Assembly (NCBI GenBank): GCA_900551775.1
Contig: URXI01000187.1
Span: 1-8,519, forward strand
DNA from: an uncultured Eubacterium sp.
GTDB lineage: Bacteria > Bacillota > Clostridia > Peptostreptococcales > Anaerovoracaceae
Direction: 5' to 3'
Length of the DNA stretch: 8,519 bases
Shown in pieces: positions 1-6,257 of this stretch (positions are counted from its first letter, which is position 1; every line of letters starts with the position of its first letter). Made by a program: the position numbers and the translations under genes. The notes under the pieces were generated by a model. It worked only from the letters and a program-made list of their open reading frames with translations, had not been told where the DNA came from and did not search any database.

Positions 1-97
1 CCAATCCCAGCCCTATATCCAGTATTCCCTTGTCAATCTTATCCTTGATATGATCCGCCATTTCATAAATATTTAAGTGACAGTTCATTTCAGCCAT
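1..97 (-). CDS. Unidentified small protein, 5' portion only (runs off the left edge)
   Basis: An ATG at 97 opens a frame that stays open to the window edge, giving 32 residues that begin MAEMNCHLNIYEM and end in DKGILDIGLGL. A good Shine-Dalgarno (AGGGAG on the minus strand, positions 105-110) lies 7 nt upstream of the ATG. The frame begins 17 nt after the stop of the CPBP protease gene, so the two are probably cotranscribed. The visible part is a polar, charged segment (D15, H16, K18, D19, K20, D22, K23) turning into a Gly/Leu/Ile-rich stretch that could begin a hydrophobic segment. I do not recognise the family. A membrane protein or a small secreted peptide matured by the neighbouring protease are both possible, but that is inference from position only. 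That a gene starts here is fairly secure; its identity is not. Confidence 0.6.
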   Translation of the reverse strand, partial: MAEMNCHLNIYEMADHIKDKIDKGILDIGLGL

Positions 98-114
98 TCA
101 ATTTCTCCCTTATT

Positions 115-660
115 TCACAAAATAAGAAAACCTATGGTATTGATTCCAAGATTAGCCGCAATGTGTATTGGCCATGAAGCTAAAAAGGACTTTCCTTTAT
201 AGGCAAACCAGTTCAACAATATGCCAGCGCCAAATAATGCCGACAAGGTAAGGAGAAACATGTAGATATTGAACCAGCTTGACATGATGCCTATATGATA
301 TAACGAAAACAAAAGTGCGCTATAGATAGCACCCAACTTACAAAACCCTGATTTCCTTATGTTGAGAAAAACGAAACCCCTGAAGAATGCTTCTTCGATA
401 AAGGAATTAACGATAGTGATATACATTGCCACATAAATAAAGTTATTCCGATTGATCTGTTCTTTTCCCATCAGACTATTTTTTATCTGCTCTGCATCTA
501 TGTAATTTTGAAATAGCAGGTAGGATACGATGATCAACAAGTATACAGCGATAGCGATGTAAATGCTGATCTTAATATTTTTTTTATCAAATTCGAAAAC
601 TCTGGTTTCTTTATGAGACATTTTCTGATATAGCATAATTGGGATGAGAAATATTGCCAA
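115..660 (-). CDS. CPBP family intramembrane metalloprotease (Abi/CAAX-like), TTG start
   Basis: This is a 181-residue membrane protein of the CPBP (CAAX protease and bacteriocin-processing) family, predicted to cleave peptides or proteins inside the membrane with a metal-activated water. The family motifs are all visible: EEAFFRG with E89, E90 and R94; FSLYHIG with H122; and a final HIAAN with H166 and N170. Hydrophobic segments lie at about 1-10, 31-50, 74-100, 108-127, 130-151 and 158-181. The start is TTG: a strong AGGAGG lies 8 nt upstream and an in-frame TAG sits seven codons upstream, so no longer protein is possible. It is somewhat short at the N-terminus for the family. The region is visibly more AT-rich than the genes to the right, which hints at separate acquisition. 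Family members serve in peptide maturation, bacteriocin self-immunity and quorum-peptide processing; the substrate here is unknown. The partial small gene 17 nt downstream is the obvious partner candidate. Confidence 0.88.
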   Translation of the reverse strand: MAIFLIPIMLYQKMSHKETRVFEFDKKNIKISIYIAIAVYLLIIVSYLLFQNYIDAEQIKNSLMGKEQINRNNFIYVAMYITIVNSFIEEAFFRGFVFLNIRKSGFCKLGAIYSALLFSLYHIGIMSSWFNIYMFLLTLSALFGAGILLNWFAYKGKSFLASWPIHIAANLGINTIGFLIL

Positions 661-668
661 GAATAATC

Positions 669-674
669 CCTCCT
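669..674 (-). promoter_or_regulatory. Ribosome binding site that fixes the TTG start of the CPBP protease
   Basis: Read on the minus strand this is AGGAGG, 8 nt before the TTG at 660. The next ATG in frame (residue 9) has no comparable site, so the TTG start is preferred. Confidence 0.75.
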
Positions 675-689
675 CTTTTTGCTAAAACA

Positions 690-717
690 ATTTTAACATA
701 AAAGTCTCTAGCGTAAA
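690..717 (-). promoter_or_regulatory. Candidate promoter of the CPBP protease gene
   Basis: On the minus strand, TTTACG (712-717) and TAAAAT (690-695) are separated by 16 bp, matching the -35 and -10 consensus at 4 and 5 of 6 positions. Transcription would start near 683, leaving a short leader that contains the AGGAGG site. The match is imperfect, so this is a candidate only. Confidence 0.35.
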
Positions 718-730
718 AGGAAAACGTGGT

Positions 731-769
731 ATATCAAAACAGAGACTCCTTCGATTTGAAAGAGTCCCT
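731..769 (-). terminator. Rho-independent terminator of the DUF134/NifX-like gene
   Basis: In the minus-strand RNA the arms at 759-769 and 741-751 form an 11-bp stem, including two G-U pairs, with a 7-nt loop. It is followed by GTTTTGAT, a short T-rich tail. The G-U pairs only work in the leftward direction, which fits a terminator for the gene ending at 799. The weak U-tract means some read-through into the CPBP gene is possible. Confidence 0.65.
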
Positions 770-798
770 GTCATAGATCAAGCTTTTATTCAAATTCC

Positions 799-1179
799 TT
801 AATCATGGCACTTGTGCTCGCCGCAGGAATGACCTTCGCCATGTCCGTGGTGATTACACTGCACATTTGCATTATATTCCAAAGTTCCTTTGAGAAGGGC
901 TTCCACTGCAGCATCAGCATCTCCTGAAACGCCGCCGAAGAGCTTGATGCCGGCTTCGGCAAGAGCAGTCTTGGCGCCTGCGCCAATGCCGCCACAGATC
1001 AGAGTATCTACACCCAGGTTCTTTAAAAATCCGGCAAGAGCGCCGTGTCCGCTGCCTGCAGCGTTTTCTACTTTTGAAGATAAAATCTTCTCACCTTCCA
1101 CCTCATATACTTTGAAGTTCTCGCAATGTCCAAAGTGCTGGAATATCTGACCATTCTCATAAGTAACTGCAATTTTCAT
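799..1179 (-). CDS. Possible internal-start product: NifX-like domain alone
   Basis: The ATG of residue 114 in the fusion (MKIAVTYENG) is preceded on the minus strand by AAGGAG (1189-1194) at 9-nt spacing, a full-strength ribosome binding site lying inside the linker codons for Glu-Lys-Glu-Asn. A 126-residue protein starting there would be a complete stand-alone NifX-like protein, a normal length for that family, carrying the His/Cys tail but no DNA-binding domain. DUF134 and NifX-like proteins also occur as separate proteins, so this may be the relic or the working start of a once separate gene. That it is translated is inferred from the sequence only. Confidence 0.45.
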   Translation of the reverse strand: MKIAVTYENGQIFQHFGHCENFKVYEVEGEKILSSKVENAAGSGHGALAGFLKNLGVDTLICGGIGAGAKTALAEAGIKLFGGVSGDADAAVEALLKGTLEYNANVQCNHHGHGEGHSCGEHKCHD

Positions 1180-1518
1180 TTTTGAATTCTCCTTTTCTAA
1201 TCTGCCTATTTTTTTGTTTTCATGAAACACATCGTAATCTCCGCCTTCGATGAGGAGGAGTTTTTCATTGATCAATGCGTCTGCCAGTTTATGTCGGGCG
1301 GACTCATAGATGTTGGTGACAGTCGGCCGTGAAATACTCATGCTTTCTGCACAGGCTTCTTGTGTCATCCCTATCAAGTCTATGAGACGAATCGTTTCAT
1401 ATTCGTCTACCGTCATGGTTACGCGCTGACAGCATTTTGCTTCAGCATATCCCAGCGGTGCAAAGCCCTCTGTGCTGGGCATGGAATAGACGATTCTGCT
1501 TTTTCTCGGTCTGGCCAT
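799..1518 (-). CDS. DUF134 DNA-binding domain fused to a NifX-like (dinitrogenase FeMo-cofactor biosynthesis) domain
   Basis: This 239-residue protein has two domains. Residues 1-100, opening MARPRKSRIV, are a DUF134 (UPF0251) domain with a sigma-region-4-like helix-turn-helix near 50-80 (MTQEACAESMSISRPTV), predicted to bind DNA. Residues 114-213, opening MKIAVTYENGQIFQHFGHC, are a NifX/NifB-C-terminal-like fold that binds iron-sulfur or iron-molybdenum clusters. GHC at 130-132 and CGGIGAGA at 175-182 are typical of it. The tail from 221 (CNHHGHGEGHSCGEHKC) is rich in Cys and His and looks metal-binding. I chose the ATG at 1518 because AAGGAGG lies 5 nt upstream; the in-frame ATG at 1542 has no such site and lies about where transcription begins. 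The architecture suggests a regulator that senses cluster or metal status. No nitrogenase gene is in the window, so a nif role should not be assumed. A second ATG with its own ribosome binding site lies at the domain junction. Confidence 0.9.
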   Translation of the reverse strand: MARPRKSRIVYSMPSTEGFAPLGYAEAKCCQRVTMTVDEYETIRLIDLIGMTQEACAESMSISRPTVTNIYESARHKLADALINEKLLLIEGGDYDVFHENKKIGRLEKENSKMKIAVTYENGQIFQHFGHCENFKVYEVEGEKILSSKVENAAGSGHGALAGFLKNLGVDTLICGGIGAGAKTALAEAGIKLFGGVSGDADAAVEALLKGTLEYNANVQCNHHGHGEGHSCGEHKCHD

Positions 1519-1536
1519 GGCTGCCTCCTTTATTAT

Positions 1537-1549
1537 TAACATATGACAA
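1537..1549 (-). promoter_or_regulatory. Operator candidate, site 2 (over the transcription start)
   Basis: The minus-strand 13-mer TTGTCATATGTTA matches site 1 at 11 of 13 positions and lies just downstream of the -10 box, over the predicted transcription start. The 33-bp offset is close to three helical turns, so both sites face the same side of the DNA. Confidence 0.5.
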
Positions 1550-1553
1550 TAAT

Positions 1554-1582
1554 ATTATAACGCTGTTTCTGACATATGTCAA
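1554..1582 (-). promoter_or_regulatory. Perfect sigma-A consensus promoter of the DUF134/NifX-like gene
   Basis: On the minus strand TTGACA (1577-1582) and TATAAT (1554-1559) are separated by exactly 17 bp, a perfect match to the vegetative consensus. Transcription should start near 1547, giving a leader of about 30 nt with the AAGGAGG site. Such a strong promoter generally needs a repressor to be regulated, and both flanking repeat sites are placed to do that. Confidence 0.85.
1570..1582 (-). promoter_or_regulatory. Palindromic operator candidate, site 1 (over the -35 box)
   Basis: Positions 1570-1581 read TGACATATGTCA, a perfect 12-bp palindrome, and the minus-strand 13-mer TTGACATATGTCA contains the -35 hexamer. 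A near-identical 13-mer lies 33 bp away. A bound protein here would block RNA polymerase. The adjacent DUF134 protein is the natural candidate for binding, as an autorepressor. Confidence 0.55.
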
Positions 1583-1601
1583 TTATAATGAGATGGATTT
1601 T

Positions 1602-1629
1602 TTTAGACAAAAATGATAAAATGTATAAA
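1602..1629 (+). promoter_or_regulatory. Candidate promoter of the ABC exporter genes
   Basis: TTTAGA (1602-1607) and TATAAA (1624-1629) are separated by 16 bp, matching the consensus at 4 and 5 of 6 positions. A TATAAT at 1633-1638 is an alternative -10 but lacks a -35 box at proper spacing. The region from 1583 to 1650 is very AT-rich and lies back to back with the DUF134 promoter, so the operator palindrome at 1570-1581 could also affect rightward transcription. Confidence 0.35.
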
Positions 1630-1662
1630 AAATATAATAAAAATTGTGGAAAGAGGTTAATC

Positions 1663-2367
1663 ATGCTAAAAATTAATAACTTGACGAAGATTTATGGCGA
1701 GAAAAAAGCAGTAGACAATCTTTCACTGCATATTCAAAAGGGTGAAATTTACGGCTTTATCGGTCATAACGGTGCGGGTAAGACGACGACCATCAAGGCC
1801 TGCTGCGGAATCTTGAAGTTTGAAGAAGGTGAAATCTTTGTGGACGGCGTCTCTGTCAAAGAGCAGCCACTTGCGTGCAAGAAGAAGATCGCATATATTC
1901 CAGATAACCCGGATCTCTATGAGTTTTTATCCGGCATCAAGTATCTGAATTTTATCGCTGACGTCTATCAGGTTTCTTCAAAGGATAGAGAAGAACGAAT
2001 CAAAAAATACGCGGATATGTTCCAGATCACATCCGACCTGGCGCAGCCCATCAGCGCTTATTCCCACGGGATGAAGCAGAAGCTGGCAATTATATCGGCT
2101 TTGATCCACGATCCAAAGCTGATCATCATGGATGAGCCATTTGTGGGATTGGATCCAAAAGCGGCACATCTGCTCAAGGGGCAGATGCGCGAGATGTGTG
2201 ACAATGGCGGCGCCATCTTTTTCTCCACCCACGTGTTAGAAGTGGCGGAAAAGCTCTGCGACAAGGTAGCCATCATCAAAGGCGGCAAGCTGATCACTTC
2301 GGGAACAATGGAAGAAGTCAAGGGAGATACTTCTCTCGAGACCGTATTCCTGGAACTGGAGGAATAA
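1663..2367 (+). CDS. ABC transporter ATP-binding protein
   Basis: This 234-residue protein is a single ABC-type ATPase that should power the membrane protein encoded immediately downstream. Walker A is GHNGAGKT (34-41), the signature is SHGMKQK (134-140), Walker B is LIIMDEP (153-159) and the switch histidine is H190 in FSTHV. The usual Q-loop glutamine is replaced in IPDNPDLYE (79-87), a form I recall as common in exporter ATPases of this type. The ATG at 1663 is chosen over one 87 nt upstream because AGAGG lies 6 nt before it, the protein then begins exactly at the usual ABC N-terminus, and the upstream codons are AT-rich promoter-like DNA. The substrate is unknown. The family includes lantibiotic/bacteriocin and antibiotic efflux ATPases, but nothing here selects one. 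The gene ends 1 nt before the permease start. Confidence 0.93.
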   Translation: MLKINNLTKIYGEKKAVDNLSLHIQKGEIYGFIGHNGAGKTTTIKACCGILKFEEGEIFVDGVSVKEQPLACKKKIAYIPDNPDLYEFLSGIKYLNFIADVYQVSSKDREERIKKYADMFQITSDLAQPISAYSHGMKQKLAIISALIHDPKLIIMDEPFVGLDPKAAHLLKGQMREMCDNGGAIFFSTHVLEVAEKLCDKVAIIKGGKLITSGTMEEVKGDTSLETVFLELEE

Positions 2368-2368
2368 G

Positions 2369-3967
2369 ATGCTGAAACATTTAGTCTTTATTCGAATCAA
2401 ATCCATGTTTGCCGGCATGTTCGCCAGAGGCAAGAAGAGGGCCAGCGGGAAAAAGATCCTGCTGTTTGCGCTTTTGGGAATCTACATCGTCGGATGTTTC
2501 GGCATCCTGTTCGGCGGCATGTTCGCGAGTATCTGTGATGTATTTGTGCAGCTGGGCATGCCGTGGCTGTATTTCGGACTCATGGGCATCATGGTCTTTG
2601 CCCTCTGCTTTGTGGGCAGCGTGTTCATCACGCAGAATCAGCTCTACGAGGCAAAGGATAACGATCTGCTGCTTTCTATGCCGATCCCTGTAAAGTACAT
2701 TCTGGCATCCAGGCTGTTATCGATCCTGGTGCTGAACTATGCATATGAACTGCTGGTCGTCATACCGGGCGTCATCGTTTACTGTATCAAACAGCAGGTA
2801 ACACTTTTGGGCGGTATCTTTTTCACTATTGCCTTTTTGCTGCTGCCGCTGCTGGTGCTCACCGCGTCTGCCTTGTTTGGCTGGCTCATCGCCCTGGCAA
2901 ATACGAAGATGCGCAACAAAAACGTGATCATAATGGTTCTGACCTTGATCCTGTTCCTTGCCTACATGTATGTCTGCTTGCGATTGCAGTATTATCTGCA
3001 GAAACTAGTCGAATACGGAAGCGCCATCGGCGAGGCCATCCAAAAAGCGCTGCCGCCGTTCTACTATCTGGGCAAAGCCATCACAGAGGGAGATGTCTTG
3101 GCATTCCTGATCTTCCTGGCTTTCTGCATCATACCGTTTGCCCTGGTCTATTACGTCCTGTCGAGAAGCTTCATCAAAATCGCCACGACCAACCGGGGCA
3201 GCAAGAAAATCGTCTACAGAGAAAAGACGCTGAAGGCAAGCGGCATCAGAAAGGCTTTGATCATCAAAGAATCGAGACATTTTCTGGGCAGCCCTATGTA
3301 TATGTTCAACGCAGGCATCGGGCTGGTCTTCATGGTGATCGGAGCAGTCTATCTCCTCATAAAGAAGGAGACGCTGCTGAGCGCCGTGCAGATGTTCCCC
3401 GGCGCAGACGAGTTGATCGGGCCATTGCTCTGCCTCGGTTTTGCCGCCATGGCTTCCCTGACCATCATTTCGGCGCCGATGATATCCATCGAAGCGAAGA
3501 CCCTGTGGATTTCTCAGTCTCTTCCAGTGAGGGCAAAGGACGTTCTTCTGGCAAAAGCTGATGTTCATACGCTGATGAGCCTGCCCTTTATCGTGGTCAG
3601 CGCAGTTTTACTGGAGTTTGCCTTTGACATGTCCATCATCAGCAGAATCATGATTCTGCTCTTTCCGCTGGCGGTGACCATCTTCAACGCCTATACGGGT
3701 ATTGTAATCAATCTGAAATATCCCAAGTTTGACTGGGTCAACGAGACCGATGCGGTCAAACAGGGCGTGGCGCCGTTTTTAGCCATGTTTATTGCTGCTG
3801 CCACCGTTGCGCTGCCGGCGCTGCTTTACGGATTCTTACTCAGTGATATGGTTTCAGCAGAAATCTATCTCTGTATCGTATTCCTGTTGTTTGTAACGGC
3901 TTCAGCCGTTCTGTACCGCTATTTGACGACGAGAGGAGTGGAGATTTTCAAAGGACTTCAGAACTGA
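2369..3967 (+). CDS. ABC exporter permease subunit, large two-lobe type
   Basis: This 532-residue integral membrane protein is the likely permease partner of the ATPase encoded just upstream. Hydrophobic segments lie near 30-55, 65-88, 110-140, 146-176, 185-205, 243-264, 313-331, 348-370, 399-418, 425-447, 466-490 and 498-516, about twelve in two sets of six. Each half has a cytoplasmic loop of the same form: EAKDNDLLLSMPIPVKYILA at 94-113 and EAKTLWISQSLPVRAKDVLL at 375-394, which suggests an internal duplication. Its start ATG lies 1 nt after the ATPase stop and its ribosome binding site (GGAGGA, 2358-2363) is inside the ATPase gene, so translation is coupled. It resembles the 'putative ABC exporter' permeases of Firmicutes. 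Cargo is unknown. No obvious terminator follows; the next 120 nt are AT-rich and hold a possible promoter. Confidence 0.85.
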   Translation: MLKHLVFIRIKSMFAGMFARGKKRASGKKILLFALLGIYIVGCFGILFGGMFASICDVFVQLGMPWLYFGLMGIMVFALCFVGSVFITQNQLYEAKDNDLLLSMPIPVKYILASRLLSILVLNYAYELLVVIPGVIVYCIKQQVTLLGGIFFTIAFLLLPLLVLTASALFGWLIALANTKMRNKNVIIMVLTLILFLAYMYVCLRLQYYLQKLVEYGSAIGEAIQKALPPFYYLGKAITEGDVLAFLIFLAFCIIPFALVYYVLSRSFIKIATTNRGSKKIVYREKTLKASGIRKALIIKESRHFLGSPMYMFNAGIGLVFMVIGAVYLLIKKETLLSAVQMFPGADELIGPLLCLGFAAMASLTIISAPMISIEAKTLWISQSLPVRAKDVLLAKADVHTLMSLPFIVVSAVLLEFAFDMSIISRIMILLFPLAVTIFNAYTGIVINLKYPKFDWVNETDAVKQGVAPFLAMFIAAATVALPALLYGFLLSDMVSAEIYLCIVFLLFVTASAVLYRYLTTRGVEIFKGLQN

Positions 3968-3988
3968 CCTTTTGTAAAAAAATAAAAA

Positions 3989-4016
3989 TAGACAAATAAA
4001 ATTCTGACATTATACA
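3989..4016 (+). promoter_or_regulatory. Candidate promoter of the cyclodeaminase/aminotransferase operon
   Basis: TAGACA (3989-3994) and TATACA (4011-4016) are separated by 16 bp in the AT-rich 120-nt gap before the operon. A TATACT at 4040-4045 is an alternative -10 but has no good -35. The gap makes a separate promoter likely; its exact position is uncertain. Confidence 0.35.
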
Positions 4017-4087
4017 AAGAAATGTTTTGCAGATATTGATATACTGAGAATAACAAGTGTGAGAACTTTGAGAAAGGAAACTGAATT

Positions 4088-5104
4088 ATGTTTAATTTAA
4101 AAGTACTGAGCAGAGAAGTGACGGAAGACGTTCTCAAGATGCCTGAAGTGATCGATACTGTCAGGGAAGTATATCAACTAAAAGCAAAAGGAGACACCAC
4201 TGTTTTTCCTCTGGTATTTCACGAATTTGAACCGGGGGTTGCCGACATGGACATCAAATCCGGCTGCCTCAAGGGCAGCGACATCTTTGGCCTGAAAGTC
4301 GTCTCCTGGTTTGGTGACAACGCTGACAAAGGCCTTCCGGCATTGATTGGAACTATCATGGTCATGGATGCTGCTACAGGTGCGCCGATTGGAATCTTAG
4401 ACGGCAGCCACATTACCGGAATCAGAACGGGTGCGGCAGGCGCCATCGGTGCGAAAGCTCTGGCTAGAGAAAACTCCGAGACGCTGATGGTGGTCGGCGC
4501 AGGCCACGTGGCGACTTTCCAGGTTGCAGCGACACTGATGCTGTTCCCGGGACTGAAAAAAGTCTATGTCTACGACGGCCTGAGCATGGAGAACGCTGAG
4601 AAATTTGCGGCTTCTATGCCGGATACCCTGAAAAACAGCTTTGACTACGATGCCTGCGGCGTGAGCTTTGAAGCGGTCGCAGACCTGCCTAAGGCCACGG
4701 GAGAGAGTGATATCATCATCACGGTGACACCTTCCCATACGCCAATCATTCAGAAAGAATGGGTAAAACCTGGCACCCATTTCAGCTGCATCGGTTCGGA
4801 CATGTCCGGTAAGGAAGAAATCGATCCCGAGATCTTTGCGGATGCCCGCGTCTTCACCGACGACACACCGCAGTGTATCAACGTAGGAGAGATTGAAATT
4901 CCAATCCAGAAGGGCATTCTGAAAAAAGAAGACATTGCAGGTGAGATCGGAGAGATTTTGATCGGCGAGACCGTCGGCAGAGAAAACGACGAACAGATCA
5001 CCGTTTTCGACGCGACAGGTACAGCGCTGCTCGATCTACTCACGGCAAAATTGGCGTTATCAAAAGCGGAAGAGAGAAATCTCGGAGAAACAGTAAATTT
5101 GTAA
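4088..5104 (+). CDS. Ornithine cyclodeaminase / mu-crystallin family NAD(P)-dependent enzyme
   Basis: This 338-residue cytoplasmic protein has the usual length of the ornithine cyclodeaminase/mu-crystallin family, whose members include ornithine and lysine cyclodeaminases, alanine dehydrogenase, cyclic ketimine reductases and opine-type dehydrogenases. Visible features are GLKVVSW (68-74), with K70 at the substrate-carboxylate lysine; the conserved THITGIRTGA-like block at 107-116, here SHITGIRTGA with R113; the Rossmann loop VGAGHVA (136-142); GSDMSGKEEID (236-246), holding the catalytic-region aspartate D238; and the C-terminal FDATGTALLDLLTA (307-320). The Glu that classical ornithine cyclodeaminase uses near residue 56 appears to be D53 here, so the substrate may differ from ornithine. 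The start ATG has AAAGGA about 10 nt upstream. The aminotransferase gene follows after 10 nt, so the two should be coexpressed. Family assignment is secure; the exact reaction is not. Confidence 0.88.
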   Translation: MFNLKVLSREVTEDVLKMPEVIDTVREVYQLKAKGDTTVFPLVFHEFEPGVADMDIKSGCLKGSDIFGLKVVSWFGDNADKGLPALIGTIMVMDAATGAPIGILDGSHITGIRTGAAGAIGAKALARENSETLMVVGAGHVATFQVAATLMLFPGLKKVYVYDGLSMENAEKFAASMPDTLKNSFDYDACGVSFEAVADLPKATGESDIIITVTPSHTPIIQKEWVKPGTHFSCIGSDMSGKEEIDPEIFADARVFTDDTPQCINVGEIEIPIQKGILKKEDIAGEIGEILIGETVGRENDEQITVFDATGTALLDLLTAKLALSKAEERNLGETVNL

Positions 5105-5114
5105 GAGGTGTGAA

Positions 5115-6236
5115 ATGAAAATCAAAACATTTAAAGTAGAACGTTGGATGAACGAATATGAGGACGATGCGGTTTACAATCTGGGAGAAACCTGTATCGA
5201 TTCTATGACCATAAAAGAACTGCTGGAACTGTCGGGAGAGGATGTGGAGAAATACATGGTGGAGCTGGCAGATACCAGGCTCTCCTACAGCCATATCTTC
5301 GGTTCTCCTGAATTCCTGCAGGGTGTTGCAGGGCTGTATCAGGATCTCAAACCGGAGCAGGTCATCCCGACCCACGGCGCCATCGGTGCCAACAACCAGG
5401 TCATCACCACTTTGATCGGTGCGGAAGACAACATGGTGTCCGTCATGCCGACTTATCAGCAGCACTACTCCATTCCTGAGTCCATCGGTGCAGATGTGAG
5501 ACTGCTGCAGCTCACATTAGAGGATGATTTCCTGCCAAACCTGGACGTGCTCAGAAGCTTGGTTGACGAAAACACCAAGATGATCACCATCAACAATCCA
5601 AACAATCCGACAGGCTCCTGGATTCCGGTAGACGTCATGAAGGAAATCATCGAGATTGCAAAGAGCGTGGACGCTTACGTGCTCTGCGACGAGGTGTATA
5701 GAGGGATTTCTGAGGACGGAAGCTACATGCAGTCCATCGTAGACCTCTATGACAAGGGCATTTCCGTAGGAAGCATGTCCAAGGTCTTCTCCATGGCCGG
5801 CCTGCGTATGGGGTGGATCGCAACAAAGTGCGAAGAAGTGCTCCACCAGTGCCACGAGAGAAGAGACTACGATACCATCAGCTGCGGCGTTCTGGACGAC
5901 AAACTGGCGGCGCTGGCGCTGGCTCACAAGGAGCAGATCTTTGCCAGAAACAGAAAGATCCTGAACACCAACAGAGCCATCCTGGACCAGTGGGTACAGG
6001 AGACGCCGGAGGTCCGCTATCTGAGACCGGTAGCAGGTACTACCGCGCTTGTTTATTATGACAAGGACATCCCGTCCTACGATCTGTGCGTCAGACTGAT
6101 CAAAGAAAAGGGCGTGCTCTTCACCCCGGGCGAATGTTTCGAGATGGAAGGCGCAGTCAGAATCGGTTACGCTTACGATTCCAAAACCTTAAAAGAAGGA
6201 TTGGACAAATTCACCGAATTCCTGAGAGAATTATAA
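5115..6236 (+). CDS. PLP-dependent aminotransferase, class I/II (fold type I)
   Basis: This 373-residue cytoplasmic enzyme is a fold-type-I PLP aminotransferase. All key residues are visible: NNPNNPTG (160-167), the PLP-ring aspartate D192 and Y195 in CDEVY, the Schiff-base lysine K223 in SMSKVFS, the phosphate-binding R231 in AGLRMGW, and the substrate-carboxylate arginine R349 in VRIGYA. Length is normal, near the short end for the family. The start follows GAGGTG in the 10-nt gap after the cyclodeaminase-family gene, which argues for a joint pathway. A strong terminator ends the transcript 22 nt after the stop. The amino donor cannot be read from the sequence. Among described relatives, capreomycidine-synthase-like and aspartate/aromatic aminotransferases share this arrangement of motifs, but I would not assign one. 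Function in amino-acid fermentation or synthesis of an unusual amino acid is plausible. Confidence 0.9.
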   Translation: MKIKTFKVERWMNEYEDDAVYNLGETCIDSMTIKELLELSGEDVEKYMVELADTRLSYSHIFGSPEFLQGVAGLYQDLKPEQVIPTHGAIGANNQVITTLIGAEDNMVSVMPTYQQHYSIPESIGADVRLLQLTLEDDFLPNLDVLRSLVDENTKMITINNPNNPTGSWIPVDVMKEIIEIAKSVDAYVLCDEVYRGISEDGSYMQSIVDLYDKGISVGSMSKVFSMAGLRMGWIATKCEEVLHQCHERRDYDTISCGVLDDKLAALALAHKEQIFARNRKILNTNRAILDQWVQETPEVRYLRPVAGTTALVYYDKDIPSYDLCVRLIKEKGVLFTPGECFEMEGAVRIGYAYDSKTLKEGLDKFTEFLREL

Positions 6237-6257
6237 AATAAAATCACGAGTTAACGC

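Noticed and set aside
799..1518. Reading the NifX-like domain as evidence of nitrogen fixation
   Set aside because: No nif structural or assembly gene is in the window, and this domain is common in non-fixing anaerobes.
1519..1542. A longer N-terminus for the DUF134 fusion from an ATG at 1542
   Set aside because: That ATG is about 5 nt from the predicted transcription start and has no ribosome binding site; the ATG at 1518 has AAGGAGG at 5 nt and gives the standard MARPRK start.
1576..1662. A longer N-terminus for the ABC ATPase from an ATG at 1576
   Set aside because: The extra 29 residues are encoded by AT-rich promoter-like DNA, precede the normal start of the ABC fold, and lack a ribosome binding site, whereas the ATG at 1663 has AGAGG 6 nt upstream.
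3005..3568. A 187-codon open frame on the minus strand inside the ABC permease gene
   Set aside because: It is antisense to a well-supported membrane protein, has no recognisable domain and an Arg/Gln/His-rich composition typical of a shadow frame.
4008..4025. A short inverted repeat (ACATT and AATGT, 8 nt apart) upstream of the cyclodeaminase-family gene
   Set aside because: Five-base arms in very AT-rich DNA are expected by chance.
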